DNA of 64,000 nucleotides from Pseudomonas migulae. Lineage in GTDB: Bacteria > Pseudomonadota > Gammaproteobacteria > Pseudomonadales > Pseudomonadaceae. Numbering within the stretch: position 1 is the stretch's first letter; each line of letters opens with the position of its first letter. Made by a program: the position numbers and the translations under genes. The stretch is taken from contig NZ_JALJWR010000001.1 in assembly GCF_024169315.1 (NCBI RefSeq), forward strand, positions 5,134,501 through 5,198,500, in the 5' to 3' direction. This document shows positions 52,698 through 62,302 of this stretch, piece after piece. The notes beneath the pieces are model-generated. The model ran no database searches. It was given only the letters and a program-made list of their open reading frames with translations, and was not told the origin of the DNA.

Positions 52698-53798
52698 ATG
52701 TTCCGCTATGCCTTGCCCCTCGCATTGCCAGTCAGTCTGGCGTTTTTATTGTCTGCGTGTGGTCACGAAGAGGCGCCGCAAGTCACTGTTCGCCCGGCCA
52801 TGGTCGTGCAGCCAGAGCCTTCGGCTCAGGCGATGGAAAGCTACCCCGGTGAAGTCCGTGCTCGCTACGAGCCGGACCTGGCCTTTCGCATTGGTGGCAA
52901 AGTCAGCCGACGACTGGTCGAAGAAGGGCAGCGGGTCAAGGCCGACCAGCCTTTGGCGGAACTCGATCCCCAGGACGTGCGCCTGCAACTGGAAGCCACC
53001 CGCGCCCAGGTAGCGGCTGCCGAAGCCAATCTCAATCTCGTACGCGCCGAGCGCGATCGCTACAAGACCCTGATGGACCGTCAGATGGTCAGCCGTTCCC
53101 AGTACGACAATTCCGAAAACCTCTACAGATCCGGTGAAGCGCGCCTGAAGCAGATCAAGGCCGAATTCAACGTCTCTACCAACCAGGCCAGCTACGCGGT
53201 GCTGCGTGCGCCTCAGGACGGTGTCGTGGCCAAGCGGGCGGTGGAAGTCGGGCAAGTCGTCGCCGCCGGTCAAACCGTATTCACCCTCGCCACCGATGGC
53301 GAGCGCGAAGTGTTGATCAGCCTGCCGGAGCAGAGCTTCGGTCGTTTCAAGGTCGGTCAGCCGGTGTCGGTGGAGCTCTGGACGCAACCCGATCAAAAGT
53401 TCGCCGGGCGCATCCGTGAGCTGTCACCCGCCGCCGATCCCAAGTCCCGCACCTTCGCCGCCCGCATTGCGTTCACGGCCGGCAAAGTCCCGGCCGAACT
53501 CGGCCAGAGCGCCCGGGTATTCATCCAGACCGCCGATGTTGTGTCGCTGTCGGTGCCGCTGTCGGCCCTTACCGCCGAAAACGGCGCCACCTACGTGTGG
53601 GTCCTTGGCGCCAACAACACCCTGAAAAAAGCCCCGGTCCGGGTCGGTGCATTCGGCGAGAAAACCGTGCCGGTGCTCGAAGGCCTGAACGCCAGCGACT
53701 GGGTGGTAGCCGCGGGTGTCCATGTGCTGCATGACGGACAGCAAGTGCGCCCGGTGGATCGCTCCAACCGCGTGGTCAATCTGGCGGACAAGGAGTAA
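52698..53798 (+). CDS. mexJ: RND efflux membrane-fusion lipoprotein (MexJ-type)
   Basis: A 366-aa periplasmic adaptor joining the inner-membrane pump to an outer-membrane channel. The lipoprotein signal ends at LLSAC (C21). The mature part has the lipoyl halves (LAFRIGGKVSRRLVEEGQRVKADQPLAELDP and, later, RAPQDGVVAKRAVEVGQVVAAGQ), a coiled-coil hairpin between them, and a beta-barrel domain (VLISLPEQSFGRF, then VELWTQPDQKFAGRIRELSP). Length agrees with MexJ. Six bases before the pump gene. Name by synteny and length. Confidence 0.85.
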   Translation: MFRYALPLALPVSLAFLLSACGHEEAPQVTVRPAMVVQPEPSAQAMESYPGEVRARYEPDLAFRIGGKVSRRLVEEGQRVKADQPLAELDPQDVRLQLEATRAQVAAAEANLNLVRAERDRYKTLMDRQMVSRSQYDNSENLYRSGEARLKQIKAEFNVSTNQASYAVLRAPQDGVVAKRAVEVGQVVAAGQTVFTLATDGEREVLISLPEQSFGRFKVGQPVSVELWTQPDQKFAGRIRELSPAADPKSRTFAARIAFTAGKVPAELGQSARVFIQTADVVSLSVPLSALTAENGATYVWVLGANNTLKKAPVRVGAFGEKTVPVLEGLNASDWVVAAGVHVLHDGQQVRPVDRSNRVVNLADKE

Positions 53799-53804
53799 TC
53801 CCCG

Positions 53805-56800
53805 ATGGGTTTCAATCTTTCCGAATGGGCGCTGCGTAATCGCCAGATCGTACTGTTCCTGATGCTGTTGCTGGCGATTGTCGGCGCGCTTTCCTACACA
53901 AAGCTCGGCCAGAGCGAAGACCCGCCGTTCACCTTCAAGGCCATGGTGATCCGCACCAACTGGCCGGGGGCGACCGCCGAGGAAGTGTCGCGCCAGGTCA
54001 GCGAACGTATTGAAAAGAAACTGATGGAAACCGGCGAGTACGAGCGCATTGTCTCGTTCTCCCGACCGGGTGAGTCCCAGGTGACGTTCGTCGCGCGTGA
54101 CTCCATGCACTCGGTGGAGATTCCGGATCTCTGGTATCAGGTGCGCAAGAAGATCAGCGACATTCGTCATACCTTGCCACCGGGTATTCAGGGGCCTTTT
54201 TTCAACGACGAATTCGGCACCACGTTCGGCAATATCTATGCGCTGACCGGCGACGGTTTTGATTACGCAGTGCTCAAGGACTACGCCGACCGTATCCAGA
54301 TTCAGCTGCAACGGGTCAAGGATGTGGGCAAGGTCGACTTGCTCGGGTTGCAGGACGAGAAGATCTGGATCGAACTCTCCAACGTCAAGCTCGCCACCCT
54401 CGGCTTGCCGTTGGCCGCGGTGCAGCAGGCGCTTGAAGAGCAGAACGCGATGTCCACGGCTGGCTTCTTCGAAACCACCAGCGAGCGATTGCAACTACGG
54501 GTTTCGGGGAATTTTCAGACGGTCGAAGAGATCAAGAACTTCCCTATCCGTGTCGGTGATCGTACGTTCCGCATCTCCGATGTCGCGAACGTTCGTCGCG
54601 GTTTCAACGATCCACCGGCGCCACGCATGCGCTTCATGGCGGAAGACGCCATCGGCCTGGCCGTGGCGATGAAGGACGGTGGCGACATTCTGGTGCTGGG
54701 CAAGGCGCTGGAAGTCGAGTTCGCCCGAATCCAGAAAAATCTCCCGGCGGGCATGCAGCTGCGCAAGGTGTCCGATCAACCCGCTGCGGTGAAAACCGGA
54801 GTCGGTGAGTTTGTACAAGTGCTGGTGGAAGCCTTGGCCATCGTTCTGTTGGTGAGCTTCTTTTCCCTCGGTGTGCGCACCGGCATGGTGGTGGCGCTGG
54901 CGATTCCGCTGGTGCTGGCGATGACCTTCGCCTGCATGTATTACCTCGGCATCGGCCTGCACAAGATTTCCCTCGGTGCGCTGGTGCTGGCGCTGGGCTT
55001 GCTGGTGGACGACGCGATCATCGCCGTGGAAATGATGGCGATCAAAATGGAGCAGGGCTTCGACCGGATCAAGGCGGCCAGTTACGCCTGGACCAGCACC
55101 GCGTTCCCGATGCTCACCGGCACGCTGATCACGGCCGCGGGTTTCCTGCCTATTGCCACCGCGCAATCGGGCACCGGCGAATACACGCGTTCGATCTTTC
55201 AGGTGGTGACCATCGCGTTGTTGGCATCCTGGATTGCCGCCGTGGTTTTCGTGCCGTATCTGGGGGAAAAACTCCTACCGGATCTGGCGAAGATTCATGC
55301 GGCGAAACACGGCACCGGCCAACCGGATCCTTACGCCACACCGTTCTATGAGCGTGTCAGACGTCTGGTGGAATGGTGCGTGCGGTGGCGCAAGACGGTG
55401 ATCGCGCTGACGGTGGTGTTGTTCATTGCCTCCATCGTGTTGTTCCGTTTTGTGCCGCAACAATTCTTCCCGGCCTCGGGGCGGCTGGAATTGATGGTCG
55501 ATCTGAAACTCGCCGAAGGCGCTTCGCTGAGCAACACGGCCGACGAGGTTAAACGACTTGAAGGTTTGCTGAAGGATCACGCCGGCATCGACAATTACGT
55601 AGCGTACGTCGGCACCGGTTCACCGCGCTTCTACCTGCCGCTGGATCAGCAATTGCCGGCGGCGAGCTTCGCCCAGTTTGTCGTCCTGGCCAAGACCATC
55701 GAGGACCGCGAGACCCTGCGGACCTGGCTGATCGAAACGCTCAACGAACAGTTTCCAGCCCTGCGTTCGCGGGTGACGCGTCTGGAAAATGGCCCGCCGG
55801 TCGGCTACCCGGTGCAGTTCCGGGTCACCGGCGAGCACATCGAGGAAGTCCGTGCCCTGGCCCGCAAAGTGGCGGCCAAGGTTCGCGAAAATCCCCACGT
55901 GGTCAACGTCCATCTGGACTGGGAAGAACCGAGCAAAGTCGTTTATCTGAACGTCGATCAGGATCGCGCGCGAGCCTTGGGCGTGAGCACGGCGAATCTA
56001 TCGAAGTTCCTGCAGAGCTCGCTGACCGGTTCGAGTGTCAGCCAGTATCGCGAAGACAACGAGTTGATCGAAATCCTCCTGCGCGGCACGTTGCATGAGC
56101 GCACCGAACTGTCGTTGCTGCCAAGCCTGGCGGTGCCGACCGACAACGGTCGCAGCGTGGCGCTGTCGCAAATCGCGACGCTGGAATACGGCTTTGAAGA
56201 AGGCATCATCTGGCACCGCAACCGCTTGCCGAATGTGACGATTCGCGCTGACATCTACGGCAAGGAACAACCGGCGACGCTGGTGCAGCAGATCATGCCG
56301 ACGCTCGATCCGATTCGCGCCGAACTGCCTGATGGCTACTTGCTGGAAGTCGGCGGCACCGTGGAGGACTCGGCCCGTGGGCAGAACTCGGTGAAGGCCG
56401 GCGTGCCGCTGTTCATCGTGGTGGTGCTGACGTTGCTGATGCTGCAACTGCGCAGTTTCTCACGCACGGTGATGGTGTTTCTGACAGCGCCATTGGGATT
56501 GATCGGCGTGACCCTGTTCCTGATGGTGTTCCGCCAGCCGTTTGGTTTTGTGGCCATGCTCGGGACCATCGCGCTGTCCGGGATGATCATGCGTAACTCG
56601 GTGATTCTGGTGGACCAGATCGAGCAGGACATCGCCGCCGGGCTCAAACCCTGGCAGGCGATCATCGAGGCCACGGTGCGTCGTTTCCGGCCGATCGTGC
56701 TGACCGCGCTCGCCGCCGTATTAGCGATGATCCCGCTGTCACGCAGCGTGTTTTTCGGGCCGATGGCGGTGGCAATCATGGGTGGGTTGATCGTGGCGAC

Positions 56801-56870
56801 GGCGTTGACGCTGCTGTTTTTGCCGGCGTTGTATGCGGCGTGGTTCCGCATAAAAAACGAAACGACCTGA
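53805..56870 (+). CDS. mexK: RND efflux pump inner-membrane transporter (MexK-type)
   Basis: A 1021-aa proton-driven exporter with twelve predicted membrane helices and two large periplasmic loops. TM1 follows WALRNRQIVLFLMLLLAIVGALSY. TM4 carries the proton-relay aspartates in LALGLLVDDAIIAVEMMAIKMEQ, and TM10-12 include LLTALAAVLAMIPLSR-type sequence (IVLTALAAVLAMIPLSR). The periplasmic porter starts EDPPFTFKAMVIRTNWPGATAEEV. In P. aeruginosa MexJK exports triclosan, erythromycin and tetracycline. No outer-membrane channel gene is adjacent, so it must borrow one such as OprM. Confidence 0.88.
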   Translation: MGFNLSEWALRNRQIVLFLMLLLAIVGALSYTKLGQSEDPPFTFKAMVIRTNWPGATAEEVSRQVSERIEKKLMETGEYERIVSFSRPGESQVTFVARDSMHSVEIPDLWYQVRKKISDIRHTLPPGIQGPFFNDEFGTTFGNIYALTGDGFDYAVLKDYADRIQIQLQRVKDVGKVDLLGLQDEKIWIELSNVKLATLGLPLAAVQQALEEQNAMSTAGFFETTSERLQLRVSGNFQTVEEIKNFPIRVGDRTFRISDVANVRRGFNDPPAPRMRFMAEDAIGLAVAMKDGGDILVLGKALEVEFARIQKNLPAGMQLRKVSDQPAAVKTGVGEFVQVLVEALAIVLLVSFFSLGVRTGMVVALAIPLVLAMTFACMYYLGIGLHKISLGALVLALGLLVDDAIIAVEMMAIKMEQGFDRIKAASYAWTSTAFPMLTGTLITAAGFLPIATAQSGTGEYTRSIFQVVTIALLASWIAAVVFVPYLGEKLLPDLAKIHAAKHGTGQPDPYATPFYERVRRLVEWCVRWRKTVIALTVVLFIASIVLFRFVPQQFFPASGRLELMVDLKLAEGASLSNTADEVKRLEGLLKDHAGIDNYVAYVGTGSPRFYLPLDQQLPAASFAQFVVLAKTIEDRETLRTWLIETLNEQFPALRSRVTRLENGPPVGYPVQFRVTGEHIEEVRALARKVAAKVRENPHVVNVHLDWEEPSKVVYLNVDQDRARALGVSTANLSKFLQSSLTGSSVSQYREDNELIEILLRGTLHERTELSLLPSLAVPTDNGRSVALSQIATLEYGFEEGIIWHRNRLPNVTIRADIYGKEQPATLVQQIMPTLDPIRAELPDGYLLEVGGTVEDSARGQNSVKAGVPLFIVVVLTLLMLQLRSFSRTVMVFLTAPLGLIGVTLFLMVFRQPFGFVAMLGTIALSGMIMRNSVILVDQIEQDIAAGLKPWQAIIEATVRRFRPIVLTALAAVLAMIPLSRSVFFGPMAVAIMGGLIVATALTLLFLPALYAAWFRIKNETT

Positions 56871-56873
56871 CCC

Positions 56874-56964
56874 ATGTAGGAGCGAGGCTTGCCCGCGAAA
56901 GCATCACCTCGGTCGATCAGTCAAAGCGAGGTGATGCTTTCGCGGGCAAGCCTCGCTCCTACAT
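56874..56964. repeat. REP pair, 38-base perfect inverted repeat
   Basis: Arms 56874-56911 and 56927-56964 are exact reverse complements over 38 bases (ATGTAGGAGCGAGGCTTGCC, then CGCGAAAGCATCACCTCG), with a 15-base loop. It is the most perfect palindrome of the REP type in this window and follows mexK directly. Confidence 0.95.
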
Positions 56965-57049
56965 CTATTTCAGAAACCTCTGATATTGAGTCAGAGGGAC
57001 CTGAATGCTGTACTCAAGCCTCGGTTTCATGAGGTTTTGAGACAGCAAA

Positions 57050-58396
57050 ATGAAAAAGCCACCGAGGCTGAAGGGTCGGACCGATCCGGTGTTCGACCTG
57101 TTGGGGAAGTCTCCCCACAAAGAGCGCCTGTCGGATTACCTCGCCCTCCTTAAGCCGCTGGATGATCAAGGGCGCTATCGACCGTTCAACGAGTTGCGCC
57201 ACCGCTGGGCACCGGGGCTGGATTCGAGCCTGTGCTGGGCGCTGGTAAAGAAAGCCCGAACTGCGCAGTACTCAAGCCTTTTGCCTTTGGGCGAGCCACT
57301 TCAGTGGGGCAACTTTGTGCTTACACCGCTAGCGCAGAAAGCCATCTCCGCCGTCGATCGACAAGCGACGACGGCCGCGCTGGAGTTCATGACCAGCCAG
57401 ATCGGCGAGCATGCGCACTTCAGTTATCTGCTCAACGATCTGATCGAAGACGAAGCGATCAGCAGCAGTCAACTCGAAGGCGCGGCGACGACTACGCGGG
57501 TGGCCAAGGACATGCTCAAGCGCAAACGCCTGCCGCGCACGCCGGACGAGCGAATGGTGATTGGCAATTACAAAATGATGAACTTCGCCTGGGAAAAGCG
57601 TTATGAACCCCTGAGCGTCGACCTGATTTCAGCCATGCACCGGGTGGGCGTCGAAGGCATCGATGATGCGCAATATTCGCCGGGGCAGTTCAGGGACAAC
57701 GATGACGTGGTGGTGCAGGACGGCGAGGGCAACACCGTGCACACGCCGCCGCCCGCAGCAGGGCTGGTGTCACGGTTGCGAGTGTTGTCGACGAGGATCA
57801 ACCAGCCTCACAACGATCCCGAACAACCGGAGTACCTTCATCCTCTGATCAAAGGCATCGCCCTGCATTTTGCGCTGGGCTACGAGCACCCCTTTCGCGA
57901 TGGCAATGGCCGGGTCGCGCGGGCGCTGTTCTACTGGTTCATGTTCAAGAATGACTTCTCGGCGTTTCGCTACATTGCGATCAGCATTCTGTTACGCAAC
58001 GCGCCGGTGAAATACGGGCGGTCTTACTTGAACACAGAAACGGATGACCTCGATCTGACGTATTTCATCGACTTTCAGTGTGCGGTCATCCTGCGGGCTG
58101 TTAGCGGTTTTACCGAGGCTTATCGGAAAAGTCTGGCGTACGCCGACAGCTTTGATCGCTGGTTGCTGGAGTCCGGTTTTTTTGAGCGATTGACCGAGAA
58201 GCAAAGGGCGGTATTCCAGGTGGCCAAGAGCGGAATGGCCAAGGAATTCACGGCGGTCAATGTGAAGGAAAATCTGGATTGCTCTTACAACACCGCGTCG
58301 GCCACTTTGAATGGGCTGGTCACGTTGAAGGTGTTCGAGAAGCGCAAGATGGGACGTGAGTGGGTCTTTTTCCTGCGATCTGGATCAACGACGTGA
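57050..58396 (+). CDS. Fic-domain protein with N-terminal self-inhibition motif
   Basis: A 448-aa protein predicted to transfer AMP (or another nucleotide part) to target proteins. The Fic active site is HPFRDGNGR (280-288; H280 catalytic). The inhibitory helix lies before the domain: SSSQLEGA (138-145) fits S/T-x-x-x-E-G, with E143 the blocking glutamate, so this is a class II, self-silenced Fic. The flap region includes RFRDNDDVVVQ-like sequence (GQFRDNDDVVVQ). A C-terminal winged-helix part (LTEKQRAVFQVAKSGMAKE, then LDCSYNTASATLNGLV) suggests DNA or partner binding. No antitoxin gene is adjacent. ATG 57050 has no strong ribosome site. Confidence 0.9.
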   Translation: MKKPPRLKGRTDPVFDLLGKSPHKERLSDYLALLKPLDDQGRYRPFNELRHRWAPGLDSSLCWALVKKARTAQYSSLLPLGEPLQWGNFVLTPLAQKAISAVDRQATTAALEFMTSQIGEHAHFSYLLNDLIEDEAISSSQLEGAATTTRVAKDMLKRKRLPRTPDERMVIGNYKMMNFAWEKRYEPLSVDLISAMHRVGVEGIDDAQYSPGQFRDNDDVVVQDGEGNTVHTPPPAAGLVSRLRVLSTRINQPHNDPEQPEYLHPLIKGIALHFALGYEHPFRDGNGRVARALFYWFMFKNDFSAFRYIAISILLRNAPVKYGRSYLNTETDDLDLTYFIDFQCAVILRAVSGFTEAYRKSLAYADSFDRWLLESGFFERLTEKQRAVFQVAKSGMAKEFTAVNVKENLDCSYNTASATLNGLVTLKVFEKRKMGREWVFFLRSGSTT

Positions 58397-58401
58397 TCCA
58401 T

Positions 58402-58491
58402 TGTGGGAGCGGGCTTGCTCGCGAAAACGGTGTGTCAGTCAAGGTTGATATCGACTGACACACCGCTTTCGCGAGCAAGCCCGCTCCCACA
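58402..58491. repeat. REP inverted pair (REPIN)
   Basis: 39-base arms (58402-58440 and 58453-58491) with one difference (AAAACGG opposite CCGCTTT), around a 12-base loop. Starts TGTGGGAGCGGGCTTGCTCG. Confidence 0.93.
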
Positions 58492-58507
58492 GGTTTTGCG
58501 CTGAAGC

Positions 58508-59197
58508 TTAAAGCGTACCAAACACCTTTTTCGCCAGACTGGTCGCCGCCGCAGCAGGATTCTGGCGAATTGTTTCTTCCTGTTTGCCGATCATCTCGAA
58601 CAAGCCGTTCAGTGCCTGTTCGGTGACGTAGCTTTCGATGTTGGCATTTTTTGTATCGATCACGCCCATGGTCGCGGCTTGCCCGGCGAACGAGTTGTAC
58701 TGCTTGGCCAGGCCCACCTGGTCGGTGGCTTGCTTGACGATTGGCAGGAACTTGGCGCGGATCTGTTCGCGGCTGGTTTTGTTCAGGTATTGGGTCGCAG
58801 AATCATTGCCGCCGCTGAGGATGCCCTTGGCGTCTTCAACGGACATTTTTTTCACCGCGTCCACGAGGATCGGTTGGGCCTGGGTCACGGCGGTTTCCGC
58901 CGCTTTGTTCATGCTGGTTTCCAGTTGATCGACCTGGTCGCCCATGCCGAACTGCTTCATCTTGCTGGCGACCTTGCCCAGCTTGCCCGGAAGTTCGATC
59001 TTCACGTCCGGGTTGTTGCTGAACCCGCCCGGTGTCCCGAGTTGTTTCACGGCCAGTTGCGCGCCTTGGGTCAGGGCATCCTTGAGGCCGCCGGTGGCGT
59101 CTTTTTGCGACAGGTCACTGAGCGACAATGCCATCGCGCTGGCGGAAATCATCAAGCCTGCACACAGGCCGGCGAAGCGAAGGGTAGGGCGGAACAT
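58508..59197 (-). CDS. DUF4197 periplasmic protein
   Basis: A 229-aa exported protein. ATG 59197 is chosen: AAGGAAG lies five bases upstream and MFRPTLRFAGLCAGLMISAS is a good signal peptide ending SAMA; an upstream in-frame ATG at 59215 is also open. The mature part is helical: LSDLSQKDATGGLKDALTQG, then SMNKAAETAVTQAQPILVDA, MSVEDAKGILSGGNDSATQY and YVTEQALNGLFEMIGKQEE, which match the DUF4197 family of unknown function. On the same strand 40 bases after the YbaY-like gene; possibly one envelope unit. Confidence 0.88.
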   Translation of the reverse strand: MFRPTLRFAGLCAGLMISASAMALSLSDLSQKDATGGLKDALTQGAQLAVKQLGTPGGFSNNPDVKIELPGKLGKVASKMKQFGMGDQVDQLETSMNKAAETAVTQAQPILVDAVKKMSVEDAKGILSGGNDSATQYLNKTSREQIRAKFLPIVKQATDQVGLAKQYNSFAGQAATMGVIDTKNANIESYVTEQALNGLFEMIGKQEETIRQNPAAAATSLAKKVFGTL

Positions 59198-59237
59198 GGC
59201 GGCTTCCTTGTTCATAAAAAATGTTCAAAAAATAAAA

Positions 59238-59636
59238 TCAACGGGCGGCGTCTACACGGATTTTCAGTGGCTGCGGATCGCTGCCATCGAGTTGCACGGC
59301 GTGGTGTTCGGTAGTGATGAACATCAGTTGGCCATTCACTTCGATACGCGCGCTGACTGAGTAACGATGGCCGGGTTTGACCTGTGCCGGATCGTAACTC
59401 AGATGGAATGGCAGTGGCACCTGGCCTTTGACGGGGCCTTTCTGTTCGTCGAGCACAATGGCGGGGGCGTCGGCCAGAGACACGTCCTGCAAGCTGACGC
59501 TCAGGGTGGCGGTCGGGGGCAGGGCGATGCGTTGCAGGTAGAAGACTTCGCCATCGAGGCTGGTTTTGGCGGCAGGTTGCATCGACTGACAGGCTCCGAG
59601 CAAAGCGGTCATGGCCAATAGAGAGAGTTTTTTCAT
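59238..59636 (-). CDS. YbaY/YscW-like lipoprotein
   Basis: A 132-aa lipoprotein with signal MKKLSLLAMTALLGAC (C16). The upstream open frame to 59876 is discarded because it runs through a REP pair. The mature domain is the beta-sandwich family that includes E. coli YbaY and the secretin pilot YscW: SLDGEVFYLQRIALPPTATL, then VSLQDVSLADAPAIVL, and VPLPFHLSYDPAQVKPGHRYSVSARIEVNGQLMF in later strands. The YbaY family's cellular role is unclear. GGAGATATCC lies before the start. Confidence 0.86.
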   Translation of the reverse strand: MKKLSLLAMTALLGACQSMQPAAKTSLDGEVFYLQRIALPPTATLSVSLQDVSLADAPAIVLDEQKGPVKGQVPLPFHLSYDPAQVKPGHRYSVSARIEVNGQLMFITTEHHAVQLDGSDPQPLKIRVDAAR

Positions 59637-59650
59637 TGGATATCTCCGAA

Positions 59651-59740
59651 TGTGGGAGCGGGCTTGCTCGCGAAGGCGGTGTGTCAGACAACACAGGTGT
59701 TGAATGTTAAACCGCCTTCGCGAGCAAGCCCGCTCCCACA
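59651..59740. repeat. REP inverted pair (REPIN)
   Basis: 30-base perfect arms at 59651-59680 and 59711-59740 starting TGTGGGAGCGGGCTTGCTCG. It separates plsB (3' end) from the YbaY-like gene. Confidence 0.93.
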
Positions 59741-59751
59741 GTTGTTTTGCA

Positions 59752-62253
59752 TCAGGCCTCGGGCTGTGTGGTGGCCAGATCCGCCGCGTCTTCACTGCGA
59801 TGCAACGCCACCTGACGGATCGACAAACGAATCTCCGCCGGCAACACCCGCTTCGCCGCGCCTTCAGCCAGTTCACCGAGCAACTCGTGGTAGCTCAGCT
59901 TGCCCGCTTCGTCACGCTTGAGCACATCGAGGTCCAGCATCGTCTGGATGAAGTGCCGGAACAGGCTCTTGTCGAAAAACTCCGGGGCGTTGAGGCCATG
60001 GAGGATCGACAGGCGCTGGGCCATGACGGTGCAGAGGTCTTCCAGTTCTTCGGCGCTGACGCTGTTCTGGCCGCTGTTGAGCAGCAGGGAAACGGTCATG
60101 TAGAAGCGTTGCAGGGTCTGGGCGATGCTCTTCGACAGCAGGGTCAGCAACACGAAATGTCGCGAACTCGGCGCCGGACGCAGGTAGACATCATTCTCGA
60201 AACGCAACAGACCCTGCTCGACGAATGCGTCGAGCCATTGGTCGATCACGGCATCCAGTTCGTCCAGCGACCAACGGATGAACAGCTCCGATTGCAGGTA
60301 CGGATACAGTGCGCGGGTGTAGCGCAGGATCTGTTCGCGGCTCATGCGCGAGGCGCTCTGGAAGAAACTCGCGAGCAACGCCGGCAGCGCGAAAATGTGC
60401 AGCACGTTGTTGCGGTAGTAGGTCATCAGGACGGCGTTTTGCTCGTCCAGGTACAGAATCTTGCCGAGCGCATCACTTTGTTCGGACAGCAGATTCATGT
60501 CCTTCACATGCTCGATCAGCGCGCGCCCGTCACCTTCCGGCAGCGTGGTGTGCGGCGAGTACGGAACCTTGCGCAGCAGTGCCAGGTACAAGTCCAGTAC
60601 CCGTGCCATGGCACGATCATCCAGGGCCAGTCGGCTGGTGGACAGCAACGCCAGCGCCACCAGGTTGACCGGATTGATCGCCGCCGCTTCGTTCAGATGC
60701 TGCGCGACTTTCTCGCCGAGGCGGTTGGTGGTTTCGTTGAGCCAGGCCGGTTTGAACTGCGGACCGAGCTCCTGTTTGCGCCAGTCCGGCTGCTCGCTGT
60801 CGAGGAATTCCGCGAGTTTGATCGGCTCACCGAAGTTCACCGCCACCTGGCCGAAACGCTGCTTGAGGGCGCCGATGACTTTGAAGATGTCGAAGATCGA
60901 TTCTTTCTTCTTGCTCGCACCGCGCAGTTCGCCAAGGTAGGTCCGGCCTTCCAGCACGCGCTCATAACCGATGTACACCGGAATGAACACGATGGGCATG
61001 CGCGAGGAGCGCAGGAAGCTGCGCAGGGTGATCGCCAGCATCCCGGTTTTCGGTTGCAGCATGCGCCCGGTGCGTGAGCGGCCGCCCTCGACGAAATACT
61101 CGACCGGGAAACCTTTGGTGAACAGGGTGTGCAGGTATTCGTTGAACACCGAGGTGTACAGCGGATTGCCCTTGAACGTACGGCGCATGAAGAACGCGCC
61201 GCCACGGCGCAGCAGGCTGCCGATCACCGGCATGTTCAGGTTGATCCCGGCGGCGATGTGCGGTGGGGTCAAGCCGTTGCGGAACAGCAAGTAGGACAGC
61301 AGCAAGTAGTCGATATGGCTGCGATGACACGGCACGTAGATCACTTCGTGACCCTGGGCGACTTTCTGCACGCCTTCGATGTGGTTGACCTTGATCCCGT
61401 CGTAGATCTTGTTCCAGAACCAGCTCAGCACCACTTCCAGAAAACGGATGGCGGTGTAGGTGTAGTCCGAGGCGATCTCGTTGCCGTAGCGCAAGGCCTG
61501 GGCCTTGGCTTTCTCCGGGGAGATGTTTTCCCGTTCGGCTTCGTCGAGGATCGCTTGCTTGACCAGCGGTTGATTGAGCAGGCCTTTGACCAGGTTGCGG
61601 CGGTGGGAAATGTCCGGGCCGATCACCGCGGCTTTGAGGTTGCGGAAGTGCACCCGCAGAATCCGTTGGGCCATGCGCACGGTGCGCTCGTGACCCTTGT
61701 TGTGGTCGATCAATTCGCGCAGGTGGATCGGCGCGGAGAACTGCACGCGGGTCTTGCGCCCGAGCACGATGATGCTGAGCAAGCGGCGCAGCCGTCCGGT
61801 GACCGCCCAGCTGTCGGCGAAGAGGAGTTTCCACGGGCTCGATTCGCTGTCTGGCGACTGGCCCCAGAACACACTGACCGGAATGATCTGCGCGTCTTCG
61901 GCGGCATTTTGGCTCAGGGCGCTGACCAGGCGGGTCAGGGTCGGCGGCGCACCGCGCTTGTCCTGGCGACCGAGCCAGTCAGGCTCCGGCGTCAGGTAAA
62001 AGAACGCGGCGGGTTCCAGCAGATTACCCACCGACACGGGCAGCACCGGGCGGGGCAGGCCGGCCTTGCTGCACTCGGTGTCGACCACGGCGAGGTCGGT
62101 CAGCGAAGGGTTTTGCAGGACGTAGAACACCGGACGACTGCGGTCGAGGTTGAGGGTGAACGACGACTGGTTGATCGTCTCGGAGCGAACCCAGAGATAG
62201 AGCAGTCGGCGCAGGGTGCCAAACACAAGACGGCGGAACGGGGAACGGGTCAT
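59752..62253 (-). CDS. plsB: Glycerol-3-phosphate 1-acyltransferase PlsB
   Basis: An 833-aa peripheral membrane enzyme that puts the first fatty acid on glycerol-3-phosphate in phospholipid synthesis. The four acyltransferase blocks are present: [16 protein letters not shown] with catalytic H310 and D315 (block I), [16 protein letters not shown] (II), [20 protein letters not shown] (III), and [15 protein letters not shown] (IV). A long C-terminal helical domain follows. ATG 62253 starts [12 protein letters not shown]. The gene is divergent from the cold-shock gene, with a 268-base palindromic element between. Confidence 0.96.
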   Translation of the reverse strand: MTRSPFRRLVFGTLRRLLYLWVRSETINQSSFTLNLDRSRPVFYVLQNPSLTDLAVVDTECSKAGLPRPVLPVSVGNLLEPAAFFYLTPEPDWLGRQDKRGAPPTLTRLVSALSQNAAEDAQIIPVSVFWGQSPDSESSPWKLLFADSWAVTGRLRRLLSIIVLGRKTRVQFSAPIHLRELIDHNKGHERTVRMAQRILRVHFRNLKAAVIGPDISHRRNLVKGLLNQPLVKQAILDEAERENISPEKAKAQALRYGNEIASDYTYTAIRFLEVVLSWFWNKIYDGIKVNHIEGVQKVAQGHEVIYVPCHRSHIDYLLLSYLLFRNGLTPPHIAAGINLNMPVIGSLLRRGGAFFMRRTFKGNPLYTSVFNEYLHTLFTKGFPVEYFVEGGRSRTGRMLQPKTGMLAITLRSFLRSSRMPIVFIPVYIGYERVLEGRTYLGELRGASKKKESIFDIFKVIGALKQRFGQVAVNFGEPIKLAEFLDSEQPDWRKQELGPQFKPAWLNETTNRLGEKVAQHLNEAAAINPVNLVALALLSTSRLALDDRAMARVLDLYLALLRKVPYSPHTTLPEGDGRALIEHVKDMNLLSEQSDALGKILYLDEQNAVLMTYYRNNVLHIFALPALLASFFQSASRMSREQILRYTRALYPYLQSELFIRWSLDELDAVIDQWLDAFVEQGLLRFENDVYLRPAPSSRHFVLLTLLSKSIAQTLQRFYMTVSLLLNSGQNSVSAEELEDLCTVMAQRLSILHGLNAPEFFDKSLFRHFIQTMLDLDVLKRDEAGKLSYHELLGELAEGAAKRVLPAEIRLSIRQVALHRSEDAADLATTQPEA

Positions 62254-62302
62254 ACGGCATCTGCATGAGTGAATAAAACCGAGCGTTTGCTCGGGCGGGC
62301 GT

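Noticed and set aside
59637..59876. N-terminal extension of the YbaY-like lipoprotein
   Set aside because: The extra codons run through a REP pair and into plsB and would destroy the clear lipoprotein signal at 59636.
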